Notes: generated by a model from the letters alone, not told the origin. A DNA stretch of 64,000 nucleotides from Pseudooceanicola pacificus (GCF_009789075.1 NZ_WNXQ01000004.1:248001-312000), one strand, 5' to 3'; positions 17,855-27,229 are shown, counted from the stretch's first letter. Translations and numbers: made by a program.

Positions 17855-18520
17855 CTATGCGTGCGGTTGAACGGGTAGCTCTGTCTTGCGGCGCGTAAGA
17901 ATGTCGGACGACACAAGATAAGACGACGCGACATGGCTGCATACCAGTCTGCGGGTCAAATCAACATCCAAGTCGAGTATCGCGTCGGCGATCTGACGAT
18001 GCTCGCTACGAGAGGACGCCAGCCGCCTGCTGTCCTCTCGAAAGTTGGCTGTTCTCCAGGCGAAAGTCCGCATGCTTAGCTCGTCCAGCGTCGCGGCAAG
18101 TGTCATGTTTCGGGCGCCTAGCTTGATTGCCTCGTGAAACTGCCTGTTGATGTCGCTGTATGTCGTCGGGTCGTCGCAGGCATCGCCGCTCTCGACAATC
18201 GCCATAAGCTGGCGGCGTTCGATTTCACTCATGCGTTTGGCTGCAAGTGCGGCGAGAGCGCTCTCTATCTCGCCGGTGGCCTCGAACAGTTCCGCAAGAT
18301 CTTCAGGTGTCATCTCGCGCACGAAGTAGGCCCGTCTGGTGCCACGCTCGGCAAGGCCTGCCTGGGCCAGCCTGTGCAGTGCCTCCCTCACCGGGGTACG
18401 GGATACACCGAATTTCTCAGCTAGCGAGTGTTCGACAAGTGGTTCGCCCGGGGCCAGCTGGCCGGCCATGATCGTCTCTATCAGGCTCTCGAAGATGCAA
18501 TCTGCTGCACGAATAATCAT
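17855..18520 (-). CDS. GntR-family regulator, FadR/FCD subfamily
   Basis: This is a 221-residue FCD-type GntR regulator. The winged helix covers about 8-72 (LVEHSLAEKFGVSRTPVREA, a classic recognition helix, then LAQAGLAERGTRRAYFVRE). An all-helical C-terminal ligand domain follows, with metal/ligand-binding positions such as the D-x3-R-x-FHEAI stretch (DINRQFHEAI). It is divergent from the peptide-type ABC importer and the gamma-glutamyltransferase, so it likely senses an acidic compound connected with that import. A TGTATACA palindrome, the usual core of such operators, is in the gap at 18564. Confidence 0.9.
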   Translation of the reverse strand: MIIRAADCIFESLIETIMAGQLAPGEPLVEHSLAEKFGVSRTPVREALHRLAQAGLAERGTRRAYFVREMTPEDLAELFEATGEIESALAALAAKRMSEIERRQLMAIVESGDACDDPTTYSDINRQFHEAIKLGARNMTLAATLDELSMRTFAWRTANFREDSRRLASSRSEHRQIADAILDLDVDLTRRLVCSHVASSYLVSSDILTRRKTELPVQPHA

Positions 18521-18563
18521 CAGTCAACCGGTCCAGTCGTTCTGTGCCCTTTTAGCTTCCTTT

Positions 18564-18571
18564 TGTATACA
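18564..18571. promoter_or_regulatory. TGTATACA palindrome, likely FCD-GntR operator
   Basis: TGTATACA sits within TTTTGTATACATG between the divergent GntR gene and the ABC operon, 44 bp upstream of the regulator's start. FCD-type GntR proteins commonly bind sites with a central GTATAC, so this is the best operator candidate in the 215-bp gap. Confidence 0.5.
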
Positions 18572-18735
18572 TGTCATTGCAAGCTTCAACCACATGATCC
18601 CGAACAACTGGGAGGGTTCGGTCGAAAAATGCCTCAAAACCGGCGTGAGGTGGGCGAACTGGGGGAAACCCAGCGTAAGTATTAGTCGGTCGAAACCAAC
18701 AAGGGAGGAGACAATGACAACATGGAAACCCAAAA

Positions 18736-20340
18736 ATGGAACCGATCGACCACAAAAAAGTTCTTGCCGAACGTCTTTCTGCGCGTTTCGGACGTAGAAC
18801 AGTTCTCAAAGGCCTTGGTGCAGGACTTCTGACAGCCGCAACGACCGGTGCACCTTCTCTTGTGCGCGCACAGCAAAGCGGTCACATCAAGATTGCGTCC
18901 ATCAAGGTCATTGATACGCTGGATCCCCACTTCACCGGCTTTCTGTCTTCCATTCAGATCATCAACAATATCCATAACGGTCTTCTCAAGATCGCATACG
19001 ATGGCAAGAACGTCACCTTCGAGCCCGACCTGGCGGAAAGCTGGGATATCGAGGACGACAAAGTTCACGTCTTCAAGCTGCGCGACGGCGTGAAATTCCA
19101 CGATGGGACACCCTGTGATGCAGAAGCCGTCAAATTCTCTCTGCTGCGCGTCAAAGAAGGCGAACCCAAGTCTCCGCACGCGTGGAAACTGGCCCTGCTG
19201 GAGAATATCGAGATCGTCGACCCGCTGACGATAAAGCTAACATTCTCGCAGCCTTACGCCTTCCTGCCTGTCGCCTTGAACGGCTCGACCGGGCGTGCGG
19301 GCACAATCGTCAGCCCCGCTGCCGTACAGAAATACGGCGCCGACTATGGCCGCAATCCCGTTGGGACCGGGCCATTCAAGTTTGTGTCCTGGAAAGAAAA
19401 CGATGCGATCGAACTCGAAGCAAACCCCGATTACTTCGAACCCGGTCTGCCAAAGCTTGAGCGCGCCACCTTTGTTCTGATGAACGAGGCGTCGACTGCG
19501 CTTGCGGCATTGTTCTCCGGCCAGATTGACGGCATGACCGATTGCCCCATGCAGCTTGTCGATCAGGTCGAAGCATTCCCGAAGGCAACCCTCTACGGTG
19601 AAATTGAGGGCAATTACACGTTTGTCGGAATGAATTGCAAACGCAGCCCGTTTGACGACATCAACCTGCGCCGTGCCGTTGCCTGGGCCCTTGATCGCGA
19701 CACGATCGTGAAACAAGCCTACTTTGGGCGGGCGCAAAAGGCGTATACGCCGATTTCCCCGCCGATGACCGAATTCTTTGATCCCGACATCGCGACAAGC
19801 GGCCGTGGCCAGTGGTTCGATCTGGAAAAGGCCAAATCCTACCGTGCGAAAGCGGCCAACCAGGGCGAAATCGAAGCCGTGTACATGATGGCGGAACGCG
19901 GACCTGTCGGCACCCGTGTCGCCCAAACTGTGGCTCCGATGCTGGCCGAAATCGGGATCAAGGCGAAACTGGAACTTGTAGAGCCCGCAACCTGGGTGAA
20001 GCGCCGCAACGCATCCGACTTTGATTTCTATGACTTCGAATGGGTTGCAGATCTCGACCCCGACGAAACGCTGTATCCGGAATTCAAATCAGACGGGGCA
20101 TGGAACTTCGGCGGTTGGGTGAACACCGACTTTGATGACCTTTGCGCGCAAGCCCAGGTCGAGCTGGATCCGGCCGCGCGGCGCGCCTTGTACTACAAGG
20201 CCGAAGATCTTCTGATGGATGAAGCCGGCATTGCCGTCATGGCCCACATGCCGATCTACAAAGTGTTCTCGACCAAAGTCGAGGGCTTCCAGTACATCCC
20301 GGCCGACCTTGTGAACCTGCACACCGTGAGTATCGGCTAA
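18736..20340 (+). CDS. Peptide/nickel-type ABC transporter substrate-binding protein (Tat-exported)
   Basis: This 534-residue binding protein of the SBP_bac_5 family is the periplasmic receptor of an oligopeptide-type importer. The N-terminus carries a twin-arginine signal (FGRRTVLKGLGAG, about residues 18-30) with cleavage near VRAQQS. The body has the family marks DTLDPHFTG, FKLRDGVKFHDGTPCDAEAV and YGRNPVGTGPFKF. The start is odd: the only strong ribosome binding site (AAGGGAGGAG, 18701-18710) serves an ATG at 18714 that is out of frame, while ATG 18736 has only a weak site. Removing one A from the run 18732-18736 would join the two. First gene of dppBCDF-ggt. Confidence 0.88.
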   Translation: MEPIDHKKVLAERLSARFGRRTVLKGLGAGLLTAATTGAPSLVRAQQSGHIKIASIKVIDTLDPHFTGFLSSIQIINNIHNGLLKIAYDGKNVTFEPDLAESWDIEDDKVHVFKLRDGVKFHDGTPCDAEAVKFSLLRVKEGEPKSPHAWKLALLENIEIVDPLTIKLTFSQPYAFLPVALNGSTGRAGTIVSPAAVQKYGADYGRNPVGTGPFKFVSWKENDAIELEANPDYFEPGLPKLERATFVLMNEASTALAALFSGQIDGMTDCPMQLVDQVEAFPKATLYGEIEGNYTFVGMNCKRSPFDDINLRRAVAWALDRDTIVKQAYFGRAQKAYTPISPPMTEFFDPDIATSGRGQWFDLEKAKSYRAKAANQGEIEAVYMMAERGPVGTRVAQTVAPMLAEIGIKAKLELVEPATWVKRRNASDFDFYDFEWVADLDPDETLYPEFKSDGAWNFGGWVNTDFDDLCAQAQVELDPAARRALYYKAEDLLMDEAGIAVMAHMPIYKVFSTKVEGFQYIPADLVNLHTVSIG

Positions 20341-21290
20341 TGCTCTTCAAGGCACTGGGGAAAATCGCACAGACATGTGTTGTCCTGTTCGTCGTGTCGG
20401 TCGCCAGCTTCGGACTTCTGAAGCTGGCTCCGGGCGATCCAATTCAGATCATGCTCGGGTCGGAATACTCTCAGGAGAGCTACGATTCCTTGAGGTCTGA
20501 ACTGGGGCTGGATCAACCATTCCTCGTTCAATACGCGGATTGGGCGATCCAGTTTGTACAGGGCAACTGGGGCACATCCTATGTCGCACGCGCAGAGATT
20601 TTCACCTATGCCTTCAAGGAGGCGTTGCCTGTCACGCTGACCCTCGCCTCCTTTTCCCTTGTCTTTGCAATTCTCGTCGGTGTTCCCCTGGGCGTGCTGT
20701 CGGCCATCAAGAAGGATACGATCTTTGACGCCGGATCGGCTGTACTTGCCCTGACAGGGACGGCATTTCCCTCGTTTCTCTTGGGTATCCTGCTGATCTG
20801 GTTTTTCGCGGTGAAGCTGCAGCTCTTTCCCGTGATGGGCTATGTTTCCCCGTGGGAGAACTTCTGGCTCGGCATTTACCACATGATCCTGCCTGGCCTG
20901 ACGCTTTCGACCTACTTCATCGCGATGATCACCCGCCTGACCCGCGCGACGCTGATCGAAGTGTTGGAGCAACCCTATATCGCTGCGGCCCGCGCTCGCG
21001 GCGAACCCAATTGGCGTGTGGTCTGGGTGCATGGTGTCCGCAACATCGCCATGCCGCTGGTTACGATCCTGGGCCTGCAACTGGGCGTGCTGTTGCAGGG
21101 GACCGTTCTGACAGAAACGGTGTTCAACCTTCCCGGTGTCGGGCAGATGCTGACTTCGGCTGTTCTTGGGCGCGAATACCTTGTGGTCCAGGCTGGCGTC
21201 ATGATGACGGCCGTCTTGTTCATCGGCGTCAACCTGCTGGTCGATTTGTCCTATCCCTTCCTCGATCCGCGACTGAGGACCAGCAAATGA
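20340..21290 (+). CDS. Peptide-type ABC transporter permease (DppB-like)
   Basis: This 316-residue inner-membrane permease has six predicted helices. The large periplasmic loop after helix 1 carries the family signature LGLDQPFLVQYADW. The cytoplasmic ATPase-docking EAA loop is present as YIAAARARGEPNWRVVWVHG. The ATG overlaps the receptor stop by one base (TAATG). It forms the channel with the DppC-like protein downstream. Confidence 0.93.
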   Translation: MLFKALGKIAQTCVVLFVVSVASFGLLKLAPGDPIQIMLGSEYSQESYDSLRSELGLDQPFLVQYADWAIQFVQGNWGTSYVARAEIFTYAFKEALPVTLTLASFSLVFAILVGVPLGVLSAIKKDTIFDAGSAVLALTGTAFPSFLLGILLIWFFAVKLQLFPVMGYVSPWENFWLGIYHMILPGLTLSTYFIAMITRLTRATLIEVLEQPYIAAARARGEPNWRVVWVHGVRNIAMPLVTILGLQLGVLLQGTVLTETVFNLPGVGQMLTSAVLGREYLVVQAGVMMTAVLFIGVNLLVDLSYPFLDPRLRTSK

Positions 21291-22186
21291 GCGTCCAAAT
21301 GACCAAAGGTGTCGCGGCTGCGCCAATTGCAGCGACCCCTTCGCCCTCTGCAAAATCCCGTCGATCCGTTTTCATCCGGCGGCCTTTCTTTACCGCGGCC
21401 CTGCTTGTCGCGGTGGCTTATGTGCTCGCTGCCATCTTCGCGCCCCATGTCGCCCCGTTCGATCCGGTAAAGCAGGATTTCAACGTGATGATGAAAGCGC
21501 CCTCTGTGGTGCATTGGATGGGGACGGACAGCTACGGCCAGGACATCCTGTCGCGTGTCATATTCGGTGCACGATATGCGCTCATCATCGGCATCTTCTC
21601 TGTCATGATCGGCGCGGTTGGCGGCCTCGTCATCGGGCTGGCCGCCGGTCTTTCCGGTGGATGGGCCGAATGGGGCCTGATGCGCCTGATCGACGCCATC
21701 CTTGCATTGCCCTCGCTGATCCTTGCCGTCGCATTCATCGCGATCCTTGGTCAGGGCGTGGACAAAGTGGTCATCGCGGTAGGGCTTTCGATGATCGGGC
21801 CCTTTGCGCGCACGGTACGCAGTGACGTGATGCAGGTGCGTGTGCAGCTTTTCATCGAGGCTGCTCAGCTGATGTCCATTTCCTACCTGCGCGTGGTTGT
21901 TCGCCATGTCCTGCCGAACGTGATTTTCCCGCTCGCCGTGCAGGTCACGATACGTGTGTCAGAGGCAATTCTGGTTTCCTCGTCCCTCTCGTTTCTGGGT
22001 ATCGGCGTGACGCCCCCGACGCCTGACTGGGGCCTCATGATCTCTGAGGGGCGCGATTTTGTCAGCTTTGCACCCTGGATGTCAGCAATGCCCGGTTTCG
22101 CTCTGGCCCTGCTGCTGATCGCCCTGTCGATTGTCGGCGACGGGGTACGCGAAGAGTTTGACCCCAAACTGGGGAAAGAGTCATGA
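21287..22186 (+). CDS. Peptide-type ABC transporter permease (DppC-like)
   Basis: This is a 299-residue permease with one N-terminal helix (near 35-55), the HWMGTDSYGQDILSRVIFGA motif of DppC/OppC proteins, and five further helices. The EAA docking loop here is degenerate (LFIEAAQLMSISYLRVVVRH), yet within the usual range. The start overlaps the previous stop by 4 bp (ATGA), so the operon is translationally coupled throughout. Confidence 0.93.
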   Translation: MSVQMTKGVAAAPIAATPSPSAKSRRSVFIRRPFFTAALLVAVAYVLAAIFAPHVAPFDPVKQDFNVMMKAPSVVHWMGTDSYGQDILSRVIFGARYALIIGIFSVMIGAVGGLVIGLAAGLSGGWAEWGLMRLIDAILALPSLILAVAFIAILGQGVDKVVIAVGLSMIGPFARTVRSDVMQVRVQLFIEAAQLMSISYLRVVVRHVLPNVIFPLAVQVTIRVSEAILVSSSLSFLGIGVTPPTPDWGLMISEGRDFVSFAPWMSAMPGFALALLLIALSIVGDGVREEFDPKLGKES

Positions 22187-23157
22187 ACGACACGGCCCTA
22201 TATCATGTCCTGTCGATCAAGGATCTGACTGTCTTTCGGGGGGCGGCCAAGATCCTGGATCGCGTCACACTTGCACTTGCACAGGGTGAAACTCTGGCCT
22301 TGGTCGGGGAAAGTGGAGCCGGGAAATCGACCATCGCCACCGCGATCATGCGCTTGCTTGAAAATGCGAGGGTCACGGGGAGCGCCACCCTGGCTGGCGA
22401 AGGCGACCTTCTAACCCTGTCAGAACGGAAAATGGTGAAGCTTCGCGGCCGCCGTCTGGCAATGATTTTCCAGGACGCGGGGACTGCGCTCAACCCTTCA
22501 TACACTGTCGGACGACAGCTGAGCACGACCCTGCAACGCATTCACGGGCTGTCAAAGTCAGACGCCCGGAAACAAGCGATAGACCTGTTCACCTCTGTCG
22601 GCATCAACGACCCGGAAGGCCGGATGTCCGCCTTTCCTCACCAGCTGTCAGGGGGCATGCAGCAGCGTGTCATGGTGGCGATCGCATTGGCAGGCAGCCC
22701 TGATCTGCTTTTGGCCGACGAGCCGACCTCGGCTCTGGATGTCACGATCCAGGCGCAGATTGTTCGGCTGATCCTGAAGCTGACCCGTGAACGCGGCGCA
22801 AGTTGTGTCTTTGTCTTGCACGACCTGGCCCTTGCGAGTCAGGCCTGCGACAGGATCGCGGTGCTGTATGCGGGGCAAGTTGTCGAAAGTGGCCCGGCGC
22901 GCGATGTGCTCGAACGCCATCGCCACCCATATACCAAGCAGCTCAAATCCTGTGTGCTGGAAATTGGCGCCAAAGACCTGGTGGCACCCGAAGGCACCGT
23001 GCCATCCCACGATCAGATGCCGAATGGCTGCCGGTTTTGCACGCGCTGCCCACGCGCGGTGGCGCGGTGCGCAGATGAAACGCCCCCTCTCGTGCCAGCG
23101 CGGCCGACCGCGACAGGCCCCCTTGACCACCATATCGCATGTTGGAACCCGGAATGA
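22183..23157 (+). CDS. Peptide-type ABC transporter ATP-binding protein (DppD-like)
   Basis: This is a 324-residue ATPase. Walker A is GESGAGKST, the signature is LSGGMQQRV and Walker B is LLLADEPTSALD. It has the C-terminal oligopeptide-transporter extension with the cysteine cluster CRFCTRCPRAVARC, found in Dpp/Opp ATPases. It overlaps the DppC-like gene by 4 bp and the next ATPase by 4 bp. The two ATPases should form a heterodimer under the permeases. Confidence 0.94.
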   Translation: MNDTALYHVLSIKDLTVFRGAAKILDRVTLALAQGETLALVGESGAGKSTIATAIMRLLENARVTGSATLAGEGDLLTLSERKMVKLRGRRLAMIFQDAGTALNPSYTVGRQLSTTLQRIHGLSKSDARKQAIDLFTSVGINDPEGRMSAFPHQLSGGMQQRVMVAIALAGSPDLLLADEPTSALDVTIQAQIVRLILKLTRERGASCVFVLHDLALASQACDRIAVLYAGQVVESGPARDVLERHRHPYTKQLKSCVLEIGAKDLVAPEGTVPSHDQMPNGCRFCTRCPRAVARCADETPPLVPARPTATGPLDHHIACWNPE

Positions 23158-24167
23158 TCGTGCAAACCTTGTCCGAAACCAAGGCGCCCGTCACCGAGCA
23201 GCCCATCTTTGAATTGATCGAGGTTGAGCAGGTGTTCGAGGTCCCCAAACCCGGGCGATCCCTTTTCAGTCGAGAAACGGTCGGGCTGCGTGCCCTGGAC
23301 GGGGTTCGGCTCAATATTCGCAAAGGCACATCCCTTGCAGTCGTCGGCGAAAGCGGGTCGGGCAAGTCTACCCTGCTTCGGGTGCTGTTGGGGCTGGACA
23401 GGCCGACCGGAGGGCGCGCGCTGTACCGCAGCAAACCAATTCTGGAAGGACGGGCGACCGGTGTCGAATTCGCGCGCGATGTTGCGATGGTCTATCAGGA
23501 TGCCCGCGGATCGCTCGACCCGCGCATGACGATTGGCGCGCTCATCGCCGAGCCGCTGCGGCATTTCAAGATCGTGCCGCGTCAGGACGAGGCCGCGCGC
23601 GTGTCGCAACTGCTTGATCGTGTGGGGCTGCCTGCTGACGCTGCCGATCGGTATCCCTCGGGGTTGTCAGGAGGACAGGTGCGACGCGTTGCCATCGCGC
23701 GGGCTCTGGCTTCGGAACCCTCGGTCCTCGTTGCCGATGAAGCTGTTTCAGGGCTCGACGTATCGACGCAGGCGCAGCTGCTGATCTTGCTGCGGTCATT
23801 GCAGCGGGACATGGGCCTGACACTCATCTTCATTACGCACGATCTTGGCGTTGCGAGCTTTCTGTGTGAGGAAATCGCCATCATGTACCTTGGCCGCATC
23901 GTCGAAACGGGTCCGACCGATGCGGTTCTCGATGCGCCGTCTCATCCTTACTCCGCAGCCCTTCGTGCGGCAGCTCCGCAGTTCTTCGAACCGCTTTCAG
24001 AGCCATTGTCAGGTGAAATCCCAAGCCCCCTCAACCTGCCGGCGGGATGCCGTTTTTCCACACGCTGCCCGAAGGTGCAGGACAATTGCCGCCTGAAGGA
24101 TCCGCAGTTGGGCAAGCTCGGCCCCCGGCGCGCTGTCGCTTGTCTGCACCCTTTGGAGCAGCAGTAA
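23154..24167 (+). CDS. Peptide-type ABC transporter ATP-binding protein (DppF-like)
   Basis: This is a 337-residue ATPase. Walker A is GESGSGKST, the signature is LSGGQVRRVAIARAL and Walker B is VLVADEAVSGLD; an alanine replaces the usual proline after the Walker B glutamate, as in many OppF proteins. The C-terminal extension has CRFSTRCPKVQDNC. The ATG at 23154 overlaps the upstream stop; an alternative ATG five codons earlier is less likely. Confidence 0.94.
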   Translation: MIVQTLSETKAPVTEQPIFELIEVEQVFEVPKPGRSLFSRETVGLRALDGVRLNIRKGTSLAVVGESGSGKSTLLRVLLGLDRPTGGRALYRSKPILEGRATGVEFARDVAMVYQDARGSLDPRMTIGALIAEPLRHFKIVPRQDEAARVSQLLDRVGLPADAADRYPSGLSGGQVRRVAIARALASEPSVLVADEAVSGLDVSTQAQLLILLRSLQRDMGLTLIFITHDLGVASFLCEEIAIMYLGRIVETGPTDAVLDAPSHPYSAALRAAAPQFFEPLSEPLSGEIPSPLNLPAGCRFSTRCPKVQDNCRLKDPQLGKLGPRRAVACLHPLEQQ

Positions 24168-24239
24168 CCCTTCCCTCTTCCCATGATGCCGGATCATCGC
24201 GAGCCCATGCCCGGCGGTGCCAACTACAGGAAACCCTTG

Positions 24240-25829
24240 ATGTTTGACTTCTTCTCTGCCCGCCGCCCCAGCACGCTGGCGTCTTCAGCGATGATCGCAA
24301 CCTCCCATCCGCTATCGACCTCAGCTGGCCATGAAATTCTGACCAAAGGGGGAAATGCGGTAGATGCGGCGATTGCCTCGGTGGCGGTGCAATGCGTCGT
24401 CGACCCCTTGATGACCGGAATAGGTGGAGACTGCTTCGCGCTCTATGCGCCAAAAGGCGGCAAAGTGAAGGCACTTAATGGATCCGGGCGCGCCCCGGCC
24501 GCCGCAACGGTCGCCGCGCTGAAGAATGCGGGTCTTACGGATGAGATCCCCCAGACAAGTCCGCATTCGGTCACGATTCCGGGCGCCATTTCGGGGTGGT
24601 GCCTGCTCCACAAGGATCATGGGTCGCTCCCGATGGAGCACCTGTTTGAGCGCGCCATCGCTTACGCCGAAAACGGCTACCCTGTGACACCTCGCGTTGC
24701 GATGGATTGGGCTGCCAACGCGCATATTGTTGCAGGCGATGAACATGCGGCAAGACTGTTTCTGCCCAATGGAAAAGCGCCCGAGGCAGGTGAAAAGCAC
24801 GCCCAGCCCCTGCTGGCTGCACGCCTGCGCGACATTTCAAAAAAGGGTGCGGCAGGATTTTACGAAGGAGAGGTGGCAGCTGTAATGGCAGCCCATCTGC
24901 AATCTCTTGGCGGTTTGCACACCGAGTCGGATTTTCATGAAGGTCGGGATCAGGCGCATTGGGTTGAACCGATTTCCGCGCGCTACGGCGATCATGACGT
25001 CTATGAATGCCCCCCGAACGGCCAAGGCCTGGCGGCCCTGTTGATTCTGCGCATCTTGTCGCGCTTTGACATGGGCAAGGGCCTGTCCGACGCCGACCGC
25101 ATCCACCTGCACGCCGAGGCGACAAAGCTTGGATACCATCACCGCGATGCATTGATCGCAGACCCTGCGCACTGTCCCGATGTGGTTGAAACACTTCTGT
25201 CGGATGAAGTCGTCGACGCATTGGCCTCGCGGATCGACATGCGCCGCGCCTTGCCACCCACGCTTTGGGATGAGCCCGAGCACAAAGATACGATCTATCT
25301 GAGCGTGGTTGATGCACAGGGAAATGCACTGTCTTTCATCAATTCAATCTTCCACGGCTTTGGTTCCACTCGTCTGGACCCGACCACAGGTGTTCTTTTC
25401 CATTCGCGAGGTGCGTCCTTCAGGCTTATTGAAGGTCATCCCAACGCCATCGCGCCGCGCAAACGCCCCATGCATACGATCATTCCCGGAATGCTTTGCA
25501 AGGATGGCGTGGCGGTCATGCCCTTCGGAGTGATGGGCGGGCACTATCAGGCCGCGGGCCACGCAGCCTTTTTGTCTGGCGTGCTGGACCTGGGAATGGA
25601 CATACAGGAAGCCATGGATGCACCGCGCAGCTTTGCGCATGACGGTGTGTTGGATATTGAACCGAGTGTCGCCTTGGAAGTGCGCGAGGATCTGACTGCG
25701 CGTGGGCATGTGCTGGCCGTACAGAAATCCCCGATCGGCGGTAGCCAGGCAATCCACATCAGCCCCGAAACAGGCTTGCTGTCGGGTGGCAGCGACTCCA
25801 GAAAAGACGGGATGGCGTTGGGATTTTAA
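24240..25829 (+). CDS. ggt: Gamma-glutamyltransferase family protein (YwrD-like)
   Basis: This is a 529-residue Ntn-hydrolase precursor. The likely autoprocessing and nucleophile threonine is Thr351 in HKDTIYLSVVDAQGNALS, which would split it into a large and a small subunit. Other family features are KGGNAVDAAIASVAVQCVV near the start, TGIGGDCF, and GVMGGHYQAAGHAAF near residue 430. AGGAAA lies about 7 bp before the ATG at 24240; an in-frame ATG at 24183 has no such site. No signal peptide is seen, so unlike periplasmic Ggt it probably acts in the cytoplasm on imported gamma-glutamyl compounds. It lies 72 bp after the ABC operon, probably co-transcribed. Confidence 0.88.
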   Translation: MFDFFSARRPSTLASSAMIATSHPLSTSAGHEILTKGGNAVDAAIASVAVQCVVDPLMTGIGGDCFALYAPKGGKVKALNGSGRAPAAATVAALKNAGLTDEIPQTSPHSVTIPGAISGWCLLHKDHGSLPMEHLFERAIAYAENGYPVTPRVAMDWAANAHIVAGDEHAARLFLPNGKAPEAGEKHAQPLLAARLRDISKKGAAGFYEGEVAAVMAAHLQSLGGLHTESDFHEGRDQAHWVEPISARYGDHDVYECPPNGQGLAALLILRILSRFDMGKGLSDADRIHLHAEATKLGYHHRDALIADPAHCPDVVETLLSDEVVDALASRIDMRRALPPTLWDEPEHKDTIYLSVVDAQGNALSFINSIFHGFGSTRLDPTTGVLFHSRGASFRLIEGHPNAIAPRKRPMHTIIPGMLCKDGVAVMPFGVMGGHYQAAGHAAFLSGVLDLGMDIQEAMDAPRSFAHDGVLDIEPSVALEVREDLTARGHVLAVQKSPIGGSQAIHISPETGLLSGGSDSRKDGMALGF

Positions 25830-26109
25830 CGGCATTCCTTCCGATTGCAGGGGCTCAGAGCGCGAAGGCACCGAGGTCTTTCGGCATCTGGGCCCCGAAT
25901 TGCCCCCATTCTGACATCTCCGGTACGGCTCATTGACGGCCTGGACGATCTCCAGGCGGCCATTGCCCGGCGTTCGACGCAGCATCTGATCTGGGACCCG
26001 ACTCTCCCGCAAAGGAGCCGTTGCATTGGGGTCAGAACCCCGGCCGCAGGCCGAGATCACGACGCCCTCCTCCGTTCATCGCGCAAGTTTGCGACAATGC
26101 CGCCGAGAG

Positions 26110-26787
26110 TCAGGATTGGCGTCGGGATCGCCACTCTTTCATCAGATCGGTGCGGCGTTTTGACATCCTGTCCTGCAGCAGTTCGCGGCCCTGTATCCGG
26201 TCCGTTCTAAAGTGGCGGAAGCCGCGACTTGCCTCGCACCAGCCGACAAGGACTCGTCCGCTGGAAAAGTAGCCGATGGCTATCGGCCAGATGATCCGTT
26301 CCGAAACCGTCTGGTCCGGCTTTTGATAGATGATCCGCAGCTTTCGTTCGCGCCGGATGGCATCCCGAAGGTCGCTCAGGTCTTCCTCGGCGAGCCTGTC
26401 CGAAGGCCCCTCGCCAATTCCAAAGGGTATTGCCGAGGCCGCGTCCAGCGCCGCCTCTGGCACCACGCGTTCGACTTTGGCGAGCACCTGCTTCGACGCC
26501 TGCGAGAGTGGCCTGTCGCCGAAGCCCGAAACCCACTTCATTCCCAGCATGAGGGCCAGCATCTCTTCTTCGGAAAACATCAGGGGTGGCAGAAAGAAGC
26601 CCTTGTTCAAGACATAGCCGACGCCCGGCGAGCCCTCGATATCCGCGCCTTCCGCCTGAAGCGTGGCGATGTCCCGGTAGAGAGTTCGGATGCTTGTCCC
26701 CAGTTCCCGCGCAAGTTCGTGGCCGCTGACCGGCGTTCGGGACTGCCGGAGAATCTGAAGCAGGTTGAGGAGCCGGGCGGTTCGCAT
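26110..26787 (-). CDS. YafY-type regulator (HTH plus WYL domain)
   Basis: This is a DeoR-like regulator of about 225 residues. The N-terminal HTH is LLNLLQILRQSRTPVSGHEL, with LGTSIRTLYRDIATLQAEGA. The C-terminal effector domain is of the WYL type (IIYQKPDQTVSERIIWPIAI, then GYFSSGRVLVGWCEASRGFRHFR). The ATG at 26787 is chosen, since the longer frame opens only with TTG/GTG; the start remains uncertain. It is divergent from the VOC-family gene with a short gap, which in this family usually means direct control of the neighbour. Confidence 0.85.
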   Translation of the reverse strand: MRTARLLNLLQILRQSRTPVSGHELARELGTSIRTLYRDIATLQAEGADIEGSPGVGYVLNKGFFLPPLMFSEEEMLALMLGMKWVSGFGDRPLSQASKQVLAKVERVVPEAALDAASAIPFGIGEGPSDRLAEEDLSDLRDAIRRERKLRIIYQKPDQTVSERIIWPIAIGYFSSGRVLVGWCEASRGFRHFRTDRIQGRELLQDRMSKRRTDLMKEWRSRRQS

Positions 26788-26863
26788 GACATGCGGGATA
26801 CTGCCATTTTCTGTCACAGGCAACGATTAGGACGGAGTGGTCACCAACCAAAGAGTTTACACC

Positions 26864-27229
26864 ATGATGACTCCGAACCTGATCATCCTCTACGTTTCAG
26901 ACCCGCTGGAAAGCGCGAGGTTCTACGAAAAAATCCTTGGAAAACCTGCCAAGGGCTTTCCGACTTACCAATGTTTCGAGTTTGACGGCGGCTTCATTCT
27001 CGGCCTCTGGTCGACGAGCGCCAGAAACTTCGTGTCCGGTGGCAACGGGCACAGATCGGAACTGGCCTTTCAGGTGAAGTCCGACGACATTGTCCGGCAC
27101 CTCTACAGCACATGGAAGGCCGACGGCGTCGAGATCGAGCAGGACCTGGCAGAAGCGGTCTTTGGGCTCACCTTCGTCGCACTGGATCCGGATGGCCATC
27201 GCATCCGCGTGAACCTGCCCGACGACTAA
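26864..27229 (+). CDS. VOC (glyoxalase/bleomycin-resistance) family protein
   Basis: This is a 121-residue single-domain VOC protein with paired beta-alpha-beta-beta-beta units. The first strand is NLIILYVSDPLESARFYEKI, followed by FEFDGGFILGLWS. It closes with FVALDPDGHRIRVNLPDD, the typical position of a metal-ligand acid. The role could be a lyase, isomerase or drug-binding protein; the sequence does not decide. The first of two adjacent ATG codons is used. It stands alone, divergent from the YafY regulator. Confidence 0.85.
   Translation: MMTPNLIILYVSDPLESARFYEKILGKPAKGFPTYQCFEFDGGFILGLWSTSARNFVSGGNGHRSELAFQVKSDDIVRHLYSTWKADGVEIEQDLAEAVFGLTFVALDPDGHRIRVNLPDD

Noticed and set aside
25830..26109. 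Possible gene fragment between ggt and the YafY regulator
   Set aside because: Short frames on both strands only, with no motif. Treated as an intergenic region of 280 bp.
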